DNA of 64,000 bases from Croceitalea rosinachiae (GTDB taxonomy: Bacteria > Bacteroidota > Bacteroidia > Flavobacteriales > Flavobacteriaceae). Position numbers and translations under genes: made by a program. Position 1 is the stretch's first letter; every line of letters begins with the position of its first letter. This document shows positions 14,054-21,719 of this stretch, piece after piece. The notes under the pieces were generated by a model. That model had not been told where the DNA came from. It was given only the letters and a program-made list of their open reading frames with translations, and ran no database searches. The DNA is taken from assembly GCF_031846445.1 (NCBI RefSeq), contig NZ_JAVRHR010000001.1:682001-746000 (forward strand), given 5' to 3'.

Positions 14054-14135
14054 CATTCTGCCAAAAATTGCAATAAAACATAGGCCTAGACTGACAAACT
14101 GTTTCTAAGCTTCATAGCAGAGAAAATCGCCAACA
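14054..14135 (+). repeat. attC-like site S10 (end of cassette 10), decayed
   Basis: The left box TGCCAAA (14059-14065) retains 7 of 11 bases of the reverse complement of the cassette 10 start (13657-13667), with the AAC core changed to AAA. The conserved C lies one base further out (14054). CATAG is present at 14113-14117, but the right box reads AAT instead of GTT near 14125. Confidence 0.4.
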
Positions 14136-14146
14136 TACTAGACAAA

Positions 14147-14905
14147 ATGAGTTTTAAAAAGGAAAAATATCTTCAAAAAATTAATTGTTCTGGAAATCTT
14201 GAACCTAATCTGAATAACTTAAAGGAACTGCAAAGGCATCATCTTTTAAATATTCCATTTGAGAATTTAGATATTCACAACAACATCTCAATCGAATTAT
14301 CTATTGATAGAATATTCGATAAAGTTGTAAATCAAAATCGAGGTGGTTTTTGCTATGAATTGAATGGATTATTTTATGAGTTATTAAATGCAATTGGATT
14401 TGATGTAAAAATGATATCAGCAAGAGTTTTTAATCAAGACAAAGGTTACGGAAAAGAATACGACCATTTAGCAATAATTGCAAAGATTAATGGTATCGAA
14501 TACTTAACAGACATTGGGTTTGGGGAATTTACATTTGAACCATTAAGATTACAATTAGAAACTATACAAAACGATGAAAGAGGAGATTTCAAAATTGACA
14601 AATACGAAAATGGATATTTTCGTGTAAATAAAATTGAAAATAAAAAGCAAACACCAGAATACATTTTTAAGAACAAAAAAAGGAAACTTACAGAATTTGA
14701 AGAAATGAGTAATTATCACCAAACTAGTCCAAATTCACATTTTACAAGCAAACGCTTAATTTCCTTACAAACTGAAAATGGACGAATAACAATTACCGGA
14801 AACAAATTGAAAATAAAAGAACTTGACTTGACAACAGAAATATTGTTAGAAAATGAAGCCGAATTTAAAAAAGAACTTTGGGTCAAATTCAAAGTGAAAA
14901 TATAA
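14147..14905 (+). CDS. Arylamine N-acetyltransferase (cassette 11)
   Basis: 252 residues, close to the usual 255-280 of bacterial NATs. The catalytic triad is visible: C69 in RGGFCYELNGLF, H107 in EYDHLAI and D122 in YLTDIGFGE. The N-terminal NIPFENLDIH stretch is also a family signature. Known activity: transfers acetyl from acetyl-CoA to arylamines and hydrazines, including some drugs, or to biosynthetic intermediates. It is the only gene in its cassette. As cargo it fits a detoxification role. Confidence 0.92.
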   Translation: MSFKKEKYLQKINCSGNLEPNLNNLKELQRHHLLNIPFENLDIHNNISIELSIDRIFDKVVNQNRGGFCYELNGLFYELLNAIGFDVKMISARVFNQDKGYGKEYDHLAIIAKINGIEYLTDIGFGEFTFEPLRLQLETIQNDERGDFKIDKYENGYFRVNKIENKKQTPEYIFKNKKRKLTEFEEMSNYHQTSPNSHFTSKRLISLQTENGRITITGNKLKIKELDLTTEILLENEAEFKKELWVKFKVKI

Positions 14906-14909
14906 AAGC

Positions 14910-15051
14910 CTGCGACGAACACTATATGAAAATAATCACGGTTTAATCGCTAAGAGAAAATGAAATTACTAAATCAAACAACAGTGCAAAATGGAATAGT
15001 GCGCCTTTAAAAACAGCCACTGCTCATCCACGAAATCGATGCTGTCGAATT
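14910..15051 (+). repeat. attC-like remnant S11 in a 344 bp gap (14906-15249)
   Basis: The left box ends GACGAAC (14920) with C at position 11 (14910) and T at 10, as in the good sites. ACTGCTCATCCACGAAAT near 15020 resembles the right arm of site S3, but no GTT follows. The remainder of the gap (15052-15249) shows no gene and no clear structure. Confidence 0.35.
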
Positions 15052-15249
15052 AGTGTCATATTCTATTGATTTTTAGAGAAATTTATTGGTGGCCTAGCTC
15101 GGTCGCCTGAAGTGGAATCTTGTTTCACGGCAATCGGTCATAATTTCTAACAATAAATTGATTAATAGGTGTTAAATCATTAGACAAAATTGAAGAATTA
15201 GCTTAGATTAACATCTGTATACGAAAGAAAACTCTAAATAAGTCAAATT

Positions 15250-16341
15250 ATGAAATTGGAATTTATCATTTGGACTCTTTTTTTTCTGATAATAGCCGGT
15301 CAAGGTTTTTTGCTAGCTTACCTTCTCGTTTCACGACCTAATTTGGATAAGAGATCTGGTTGCAGTCTTGCCGCTTCTGTTTTGGCCTTTACAATTATGT
15401 TACTATTCTGGGTTGGATTCTGGAACGGTATATCAAATCATAACATTCTTTATAATCTATTATTTTATCCAATACCGTTCTTATTAGGTCCTTCTTTTTA
15501 TGATTATGTAACTAAAATTACCAATGGGCATTCCAAGAGGTTTTCATTTCATCTAATCCCTTCTTCAATTACCTTAGTATATTCAACCGCTGTATTTATA
15601 TATTGGATAATAACAGACACATTATTCATTGAAAAAGACATTTCTGATTTTTTCATATATCAATTACATACTATTTCATTTGTGGCCTATAGCATAGCGT
15701 CTTTTAAAGCAATTCAAAAAAAATTAAATACTATTCAACTTGGATTACCTGATGATTTTTCATTAAAGTTAGTCCGTATCTCCGTGTTCTTATTTGGCCT
15801 ATTCGCTATTTTTTCATTTACCAATTTCTTTTTCAACAGAGTATTGGAAATCGCTATTTTCATGGATTTAGGTCTGGCTGTTTTGTCATGTGTCTTGATT
15901 TATTCAATAGGCCATTTAGGATTAAAACAAATAACGATTTCTTCGACGGATAAAAAGAACATCGGCCAATATTCAAAATCTAGCCTTAAACAAGAGAATA
16001 CTGACAATTTAATGAATGCCATGGTCTCTTATATGGAAGAAGAAAAGCCTTATCTTCAATGCAACTATCGTATTGATGATTTAGTAAATGCAACTCAAAT
16101 TCCTTCACATCATATTTCTGAACTATTGAATAAGTACTATAACCAAAATTTCTCTGAGTTTACGAATAGTTATAGGGTAAAAGAGGCAATTAAAATTTTG
16201 TCGGTTCACGATACATCTTATAAAATTTCTTCAGTCGGTTATGATGTTGGTTTTAATTCTGATACCACGTTCTACGCATGGTTTAAAAGAATTACCGGAC
16301 TTTCTCCCAGGAGGTACCAACAAAAAAAGACTCCCATATAG
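15250..16341 (+). CDS. Membrane-anchored AraC-family transcriptional regulator
   Basis: 363 residues. The N-terminal 230 residues contain about seven hydrophobic helices (first at about 5-27, IIWTLFFLIIAGQGFLL), and the C-terminal 110 residues are a double-HTH AraC domain (YRIDDLVNATQIPSHHISELLNKYY, then YDVGFNSDTTFYAWFKRITGLSPRRY). This seven-helix plus AraC plan is common in Bacteroidota, where the membrane part senses an unknown signal. The stop lies inside a terminator hairpin. The next gene is an exported amidohydrolase, a possible target. It is unclear whether this pair is cassette cargo or the chromosomal flank. Confidence 0.85.
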   Translation: MKLEFIIWTLFFLIIAGQGFLLAYLLVSRPNLDKRSGCSLAASVLAFTIMLLFWVGFWNGISNHNILYNLLFYPIPFLLGPSFYDYVTKITNGHSKRFSFHLIPSSITLVYSTAVFIYWIITDTLFIEKDISDFFIYQLHTISFVAYSIASFKAIQKKLNTIQLGLPDDFSLKLVRISVFLFGLFAIFSFTNFFFNRVLEIAIFMDLGLAVLSCVLIYSIGHLGLKQITISSTDKKNIGQYSKSSLKQENTDNLMNAMVSYMEEEKPYLQCNYRIDDLVNATQIPSHHISELLNKYYNQNFSEFTNSYRVKEAIKILSVHDTSYKISSVGYDVGFNSDTTFYAWFKRITGLSPRRYQQKKTPI

Positions 16342-16353
16342 TTATACGGGAGT
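16330..16353 (+). terminator. Terminator overlapping the AraC stop codon
   Basis: ACTCCC (16330-16335) and GGGAGT (16348-16353) pair around a 12-base loop and are followed by TATTTTATTTTC. The hairpin contains the TAG stop. The 16354-16621 gap beyond it shows no convincing gene. Confidence 0.7.
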
Positions 16354-16621
16354 TATTTTATTTTCTTTCATCATACTTTTGGTCCAAATTGTTTTGAAGT
16401 ATTGTGCTTTCGTTTAGGTACAAATGTTTCCTTTGACCAACGCAAGTATTAAAATTTCTATTTTGTTCTAAGGATTGGTGGACTGTTACGCTAGTATTCT
16501 CTAGTGCATTAAAGCCTGCTTTTAGAATTATTATTTTAACCATTTTTAGGGAAACTGCTGATACTTCACCTTACTTCAAAATTGAATATTTATTTAATTA
16601 CCTAAAAAAGTAAGTTTTATA

Positions 16622-18352
16622 ATGAGAATGAGGAGCTTCAAAGAAACCATCTTATTCTTTATAATCATTACGTATGGCTCTTGCTCGAATTTCAAAGCAA
16701 GTGAATCTGAAGATATTCTAGTAATAAAAAATGTAAAATTAATTACTATGGAATATGATAAGGTAATTTCTGGACACGGAATAATTATTAAAAATAAAAC
16801 TATTGACTATGTTGGGATACTAAGCGACAACATGTATCCAAGAAACTCCAAGATAATTGACGGTCAAGGAAAATATGTGATACCGGGCTTGAGCGATATG
16901 CATATGCACATTGATCACCCAGATGTCTTAAAAGTAAATCTAGCCTATGGTGTGACAACAGTAATGAACTATCGAGGTATTCCTGAACACTTGGCATTAA
17001 GAGACGCATCTTCGAGAAACGAAATCTTTAGTCCAAACATTTACTCTACCGGAGATTATATGGAAGGTTATCCAGCGACAATGCCTGGTTATTTAAGTTT
17101 TAACAATGTAGATGATGCGAGAAAATCTGTCCAAAATCAAAAAGAGAAAGGGTATGATTTCATTAAAGTGTATAGGAACCTCGACACTCTAATGCACAAA
17201 GCAATTTGTGAGGAAGCTTCCAAAAACAATCTCACTGTCGTCGGTCATCTCTCTCCGAATATATCGCTTCAACAATCCTTGGAAGCAGGCCAAAAAGTGA
17301 TTGCACATACTGAAGAATTGATGTATTATTTTAATAATGAAAATGATACTACCAGAATTGATGATCTAATCAATCTACTAAAAAAGCATAATATTACTTA
17401 TACACCAAACCTAGCCATTTTTAAATCGCTCCCTCTACAAGTACAAAAAATAGATTCCATCACTTCTCAAGATTATATAAAGTATTTGCAACCTGCAATT
17501 TTTCAGCCTTGGAGAAAAGAATTCAATTACAATTACAGCAGAGGAAAAGCATGGGCAAAATTCATGTGGGAAAGATTTGTATTTCTTCAAAAGGTAACTA
17601 AGAAAATTAATGAGGCAGGGATTCCTGTTCTCACAAGTACAGATGCTCCTACATCTGGTTCGTTCCCTGGATTGGCAGTTCATCAGGAATTAAAAGAGTT
17701 CGTAAGTATCGGATTTACACCATATGAGGCCTTAAAAACTGCTACCGTGGCGCCTGGGAAGTTCATTAATGAGTCCTTAAATAATTCGGAAAAATTTGGG
17801 TTGATAAAAAAAGGATACCGAGCAGATTTATTAATCCTAGATAAAAACCCAATTGAAAATATTGAAAACACCCAGACAATTTTTGGTGTCATCAAATATG
17901 GAGAGTATTATTCTAAAAGTACTATGCAGAATGTATTGGATACTTTAGAGGCGGTCTACAAGGATATTACGCCAATAGTCAAATCCATTGAAGAAGAGAT
18001 AGCAAATGGAGATGTTGAAAAGGCATATGAAATTTTCAAACAAGGTAGAAGTAAATATAATGATCAGTCATTTCTTGGGTTTTATACCATGTGGTATAGA
18101 GGGTATCGATTCCTTTACCAAAATAGACGACTGACCGAAAACATGGATCAGGCTGAAAAAGCAGTTCAATTTTATAAAATGTATCAAGAACAATTTCCAG
18201 AGTTTCACGGTTCATATTATATCCTTGGAGTTGCTTATTCGGCCAAAAAAGACACTGTGAACGCAATAAATTCGTTCAGAAAATCACTTGAGCTTCATCC
18301 GCACAACCCATATGTCAGCAATCGTCTTGAACAATTAAAAGCTGTTAAATAA
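16622..18352 (+). CDS. Exported amidohydrolase with C-terminal TPR-like region
   Basis: 576 residues. A lipoprotein-type signal ends at YGSC. The metal-dependent hydrolase domain has the entry motif DMHMHID (H-x-H), a VGHLSP histidine, a histidine in KVIAHTEEL and the late STDAPTSG aspartate; the GYRADLLILDKNP strand near 400 is typical of imidazolonepropionase/prolidase-like amidohydrolases. After about residue 430 come helical repeats (VEKAYEIFKQGRSKY; GSYYILGVAYSAKKDTVNAINSF) that read as TPRs. It likely hydrolyses an amide or peptide at the cell surface or in the periplasm. The ATG at 16622 directly precedes the signal peptide. Confidence 0.82.
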   Translation: MRMRSFKETILFFIIITYGSCSNFKASESEDILVIKNVKLITMEYDKVISGHGIIIKNKTIDYVGILSDNMYPRNSKIIDGQGKYVIPGLSDMHMHIDHPDVLKVNLAYGVTTVMNYRGIPEHLALRDASSRNEIFSPNIYSTGDYMEGYPATMPGYLSFNNVDDARKSVQNQKEKGYDFIKVYRNLDTLMHKAICEEASKNNLTVVGHLSPNISLQQSLEAGQKVIAHTEELMYYFNNENDTTRIDDLINLLKKHNITYTPNLAIFKSLPLQVQKIDSITSQDYIKYLQPAIFQPWRKEFNYNYSRGKAWAKFMWERFVFLQKVTKKINEAGIPVLTSTDAPTSGSFPGLAVHQELKEFVSIGFTPYEALKTATVAPGKFINESLNNSEKFGLIKKGYRADLLILDKNPIENIENTQTIFGVIKYGEYYSKSTMQNVLDTLEAVYKDITPIVKSIEEEIANGDVEKAYEIFKQGRSKYNDQSFLGFYTMWYRGYRFLYQNRRLTENMDQAEKAVQFYKMYQEQFPEFHGSYYILGVAYSAKKDTVNAINSFRKSLELHPHNPYVSNRLEQLKAVK

Positions 18353-18360
18353 TGAAACTA

Positions 18361-18482
18361 CTATGCCCAGCAAAGAGTATAACTCGTGCCTTTACCAAAA
18401 ACAAAGATTTATTACATTTCAATTGAACTAATTTTAGTGTTTCCAACGCTGCACGAGTCATCTACGAAACCGCGATAAACAA
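18361..18482 (+). repeat. attC-like remnant S12
   Basis: CTATGCCCAGC (18361-18371) resembles good left boxes (C at position 11, T at 10), followed six bases later by TATAAC. ACTCGTGC (18382-18389) pairs exactly with GCACGAGT (18451-18458). The right end reads GCGATAAACAA (18472-18482), keeping A at position 11 but with GCG in place of GTT. Confidence 0.45.
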
Positions 18483-18497
18483 TACAATACAGTTAAA

Positions 18498-19091
18498 ATG
18501 GAAATCATGAAAAAAATAATCCCTTCCAATAGTTCAATTCTAATTTTGCTACTTCTATGTGCTACACATATTCCTTTAAGCGCCCAACAATTTGATGAAC
18601 GAAAATCGACTGAAGAATTGTCATTTTTGAAGGGAAAATGGAACATAGTGCGCATTTATAGTCCTGATAGCGAAAATGAGAGGGTTTTGAAAGGAACTTT
18701 AATATGTGAAGAATCTTTAGATGGTCAATTCATTAAATGCACATATGAAATGAAAAGACCTGGAAAAATCAGAGGTTTGGATGTTGTTTATTTTAACTAC
18801 AACTCCATCTATAGGCTTTATGAGAGTGTATGGTTGAGCTCGACCTGGCCCATTAAGGGAATTTTACAAGGCGATTTACAGAAGGAAACAGACCGCTATA
18901 TTTTGAGTACATCTGGACAATTTAAAATCGAAAATAATGTGATAGAATATGTAAGGGGTGAGATGAAAATTATAAAATCAAAAGAGCAGAATTTGGATTC
19001 GTTTGTGCGCAAAACACACATTAGAACAAGCAATTTTGAAGAGGGGGTCTGGCACCATCATATGACTGAAACCGCACAACGAATAAAATAA
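18498..19091 (+). CDS. Exported DUF1579-like hypothetical protein
   Basis: 197 residues (an ATG at 18507 gives MKKIIPSNSS and is an equally good start). The signal peptide runs to about residue 31 (ILLLLCATHIPLSAQQ). The mature part starts FLKGKWNIVRIY, followed by beta-rich sequence with the LICEESLDGQFIKCTYEM pattern, similar to DUF1579/lipocalin-like proteins that often occur in Bacteroidota. Function unknown. It sits between two attC-like remnants, so it may be a late cassette. Confidence 0.7.
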   Translation: MEIMKKIIPSNSSILILLLLCATHIPLSAQQFDERKSTEELSFLKGKWNIVRIYSPDSENERVLKGTLICEESLDGQFIKCTYEMKRPGKIRGLDVVYFNYNSIYRLYESVWLSSTWPIKGILQGDLQKETDRYILSTSGQFKIENNVIEYVRGEMKIIKSKEQNLDSFVRKTHIRTSNFEEGVWHHHMTETAQRIK

Positions 19092-19094
19092 ATA

Positions 19095-19475
19095 CAGCAT
19101 ATAACAGTCGCTATATTCCATTGCTACTTCGTAGCCAATCGCCAAACTTAGCTAAATTGAATAGCCGACAGAATAAGATTTGGCGCTAAATGATTCAGAT
19201 GTGTCTTCCTCTCCCCTTCTGCTAGATTACATTCGTTCGAAACAAGAACGAAATCATAGTCTAGACCGATGGTGTCAAATTATTCACTTCTTTTCCATTG
19301 AATTTCAAAGGAATTCATCGGTCGCTGCGCTCGGTTGTACGTCAAATTTTAATCCCAATACCACACAAAATCCACAAGGACACATAAACACGAGCGGACT
19401 CATTGACGAACAAGACAATTTAATCATGCCGAGATCCGATTCACATACCATTGAATGGTTTTTGTTATATTTCGT
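19095..19475 (+). repeat. attC-like remnant S13 with branched hairpin copy, in a 448 bp gap (19092-19539)
   Basis: CAGCATATAAC (19095-19105) has the C11 and AAC pattern and is followed six bases later by TATAT. At 19352-19475 lies a diverged copy of the branched hairpin element: ACAAAATCCA pairs with TGGTTTTTGT with one mismatch, and CCGATTCACATA is shared with 9015-9026. No gene is credible here. This looks like the worn distal edge of the cassette array. Confidence 0.45.
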
Positions 19476-19539
19476 ATATACGGCTGTGGACCACGGAGCC
19501 ACCTTATAAAGCAAGTAAAAAAACATACGAAATAAGACT

Positions 19540-20415
19540 TTGAGAAAATTCATTTTTGAAAAAAGAAAGTACGGCTTTGAGCTACTAATGGATTTACACA
19601 CGTTTGAAAATAACCCAAACGTTTTTTTTGATCCTAATTCGCATACATGTGACTTTTTTGAGATTATGATTTTCCAAAAGGCTTCCGGAACTATCGATTT
19701 AAACGGGCAGTTGTTACAAGTAACTGATAATAGCTTTTTTTTTATCTGCCCTTTTCAAAAAAAATCGTGTAAAATTCCTCTCGAAGGTGTCAAAGGTTTT
19801 CATCTTGTATTTCAAAATGACTTTTTAGCTGATTTTTTTGATGATAAACTATTCGCTTATCGATTGCAATACTTTTATAACTCTCAACAACCCCAATATT
19901 TACAACTAAAAAATAAAGAATACCACATTGTTCAGTTGGCTTTAAATGAGATAATAGCTGAGATAGATAATTATCAAAATGATAGTTCTCATATCATACG
20001 TTCACTTTTGTATTTCTCTTTATCAAAACTTAATCGGTTGTATTCGAAATTCTATAACATCTCACCAGACACACAATCCAACTCAAGAATTCACAAATTC
20101 AAAGAACTACTTGAACTGAATATCCGAACAGTACATTCAGTAAAGGACTATTGCGATTTGCTGCAAATAGACCGATATAAACTAAATACATTGGTAAAAG
20201 CGCATACCGGGCATAGCTCAAAACAAATAATCAACAATAGACTATTGCAAGAAGTTAAAACGGAACTTCGCTATTCAAATAAAACAATAGCAGAAATAGC
20301 TCATGATTTGAATTTTAGCGAACCCAATAACTTAACTAGGTTCTTTAGGAAGATGGAAGGCATTAGCCCTATTGTTTTCAGAAAAAACGCCCAAAATGAT
20401 AGTATTGATCATTAA
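19540..20415 (+). CDS. AraC-family transcriptional regulator
   Basis: 291 residues from a TTG start; ATG 19588 is in frame and could be the real start (MDLHTFENNP). The N-terminal half is an AraC cupin-like ligand domain (FEIMIFQKASGTIDLNG; FFFICPFQKKSC), and the C-terminal HTH is at about 190-283 (VKDYCDLLQIDRYKLNTLVK; IAEIAHDLNFSEPNNLTRFFRKMEGISP). Soluble, unlike the AraC gene at 15.25 kb. Its effector is unknown; the exported protein gene 51 bp downstream is a possible target. Confidence 0.87.
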   Translation: MRKFIFEKRKYGFELLMDLHTFENNPNVFFDPNSHTCDFFEIMIFQKASGTIDLNGQLLQVTDNSFFFICPFQKKSCKIPLEGVKGFHLVFQNDFLADFFDDKLFAYRLQYFYNSQQPQYLQLKNKEYHIVQLALNEIIAEIDNYQNDSSHIIRSLLYFSLSKLNRLYSKFYNISPDTQSNSRIHKFKELLELNIRTVHSVKDYCDLLQIDRYKLNTLVKAHTGHSSKQIINNRLLQEVKTELRYSNKTIAEIAHDLNFSEPNNLTRFFRKMEGISPIVFRKNAQNDSIDH

Positions 20416-20466
20416 AATGATATCGTAGTATAATTGAAGACTGTAGATATTTGGAAATAAAAAATC

Positions 20467-21558
20467 ATGACAAAAATTCTTTATTCAATTATTGCAATAT
20501 TTAGCTTTCAAATAGTTTTTGGGCAAGATTCGTTAGTGAAAATTGATATGCTTGATTCTAACTGGATCATACCTGAAAACGCCATATTCGAAAATTTTGA
20601 TAATAAAAAGACACTTCTTTTAAAAGGCAAGAGAGCTACGGTCAGGAATCTACAATTTACAAACGGAACTATCGAAGTAGATATATATGCCAATTTTGCT
20701 AGAAGTTTTGCCGGAATCACTTTTAGAAAACAAAATGATGATATGGAAGAAGTGTATATGAGAATGCACAAGTCCGCTCAGGTAGACGCCATTCAATACA
20801 CTCCTATCTTCAATAATGAATCAAACTGGCAACTATATCGCGAATATCAGGCTCAGGTTACCTTTAAAAACAAAGGGTGGAATACCCTTCGAATTGAAGT
20901 TAATAATAAAAGTGTCGAGGTTTTTGTGAACAACCAAAAAACAATGACTATTGACAACTTAAGAACTGGGCATCACACAGGAGAAATTGGACTTTTTGCT
21001 TTATTTTCCAATAGGTTTTCAAACTTTAGAGTTACCCCCAAAGATGTTGTAGATAAGACCGGGTCAGACCCCGATACTCTTTCTGACCCCTCTATTATTA
21101 AGAAATGGGAAATCACAAAAGCAAACCCTTATAAAGCGGAAGAACTAGATTTTGAAAAGTTCTCAAATGAGAAATTCATGACAGTTGAAACTGAAATATC
21201 AGGACTTTTACCAATTTCTAAATACGTAAAAAAGACTTCTTCTGGTAATTTTGAACAGAATACAGATGACTTTATTGTCGCTTCCACTACTATTCATACC
21301 AATGAGGAAGAAACAAAACTTTTTTCTTTTGATTATAGTGATAAAATAATTGTTTATCTAAATGGTAAAATTTATTTTGAGGGAAACAATTCTTTTAGAG
21401 CCAAAGGAATGCAATACACGGGACATATGGGTATCAATACCAACAAATTATACCTACCACTCAAAAAAGGTATTAATAGAATACACTGTGTGGTTATAGA
21501 TAAAGCAAACGGTTGGGGGTTAATGGCTAAACTCGAATCATACGTTTTGCAACGCTAG
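20467..21558 (+). CDS. Exported LamG/DUF1080-like protein
   Basis: 363 residues with a signal peptide (MTKILYSIIAIFSFQIVFGQ). The first half reads as a concanavalin-like jelly roll (TFRKQNDDMEEVYMRMH; GWNTLRIEVNNKSVEVFVNN; GEIGLFALFSNRFSNFRV), which is the DUF1080/3-keto-disaccharide-hydrolase or LamG fold. The second half has beta-rich sequence with IIVYLNGKIYFEGN and IHCVVIDKANGWGLMAKLE, as in ligand-binding galactose-binding-like modules. A carbohydrate-binding or hydrolytic periplasmic role is plausible. It follows the AraC gene in the same direction. Confidence 0.7.
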   Translation: MTKILYSIIAIFSFQIVFGQDSLVKIDMLDSNWIIPENAIFENFDNKKTLLLKGKRATVRNLQFTNGTIEVDIYANFARSFAGITFRKQNDDMEEVYMRMHKSAQVDAIQYTPIFNNESNWQLYREYQAQVTFKNKGWNTLRIEVNNKSVEVFVNNQKTMTIDNLRTGHHTGEIGLFALFSNRFSNFRVTPKDVVDKTGSDPDTLSDPSIIKKWEITKANPYKAEELDFEKFSNEKFMTVETEISGLLPISKYVKKTSSGNFEQNTDDFIVASTTIHTNEEETKLFSFDYSDKIIVYLNGKIYFEGNNSFRAKGMQYTGHMGINTNKLYLPLKKGINRIHCVVIDKANGWGLMAKLESYVLQR

Positions 21559-21719
21559 ATATAGGTAATATGAGTTTAAATAATAAAGCTAAGTTATAAA
21601 CTTAATAAAGGTAAGTACGATATTGAAGAGTTTATAAACAATTAAGATGAAGGCAATAGACAGTTTTTATTAACTCGTCTGTCGCCATAGTTCATTTCTT
21701 CAGAGAATAACACTTTTCA

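Noticed and set aside
16358..16543. A 61-codon minus-strand frame after the AraC terminator
   Set aside because: No recognisable features, no ribosome site, no coupling to neighbours; the gap looks non-coding.
2335..19475. A classical IntI integron
   Set aside because: The recombinase appears to lack the IntI-specific insert, most boxes deviate from RYYYAAC/GTTRRRY, and the gene is oriented towards the array. It is better called integron-like.
19180..19509. A 109-codon open frame in the gap before the second AraC gene
   Set aside because: It starts with a non-ATG codon, reads through a diverged copy of the branched hairpin element and shows no domain or sensible composition.
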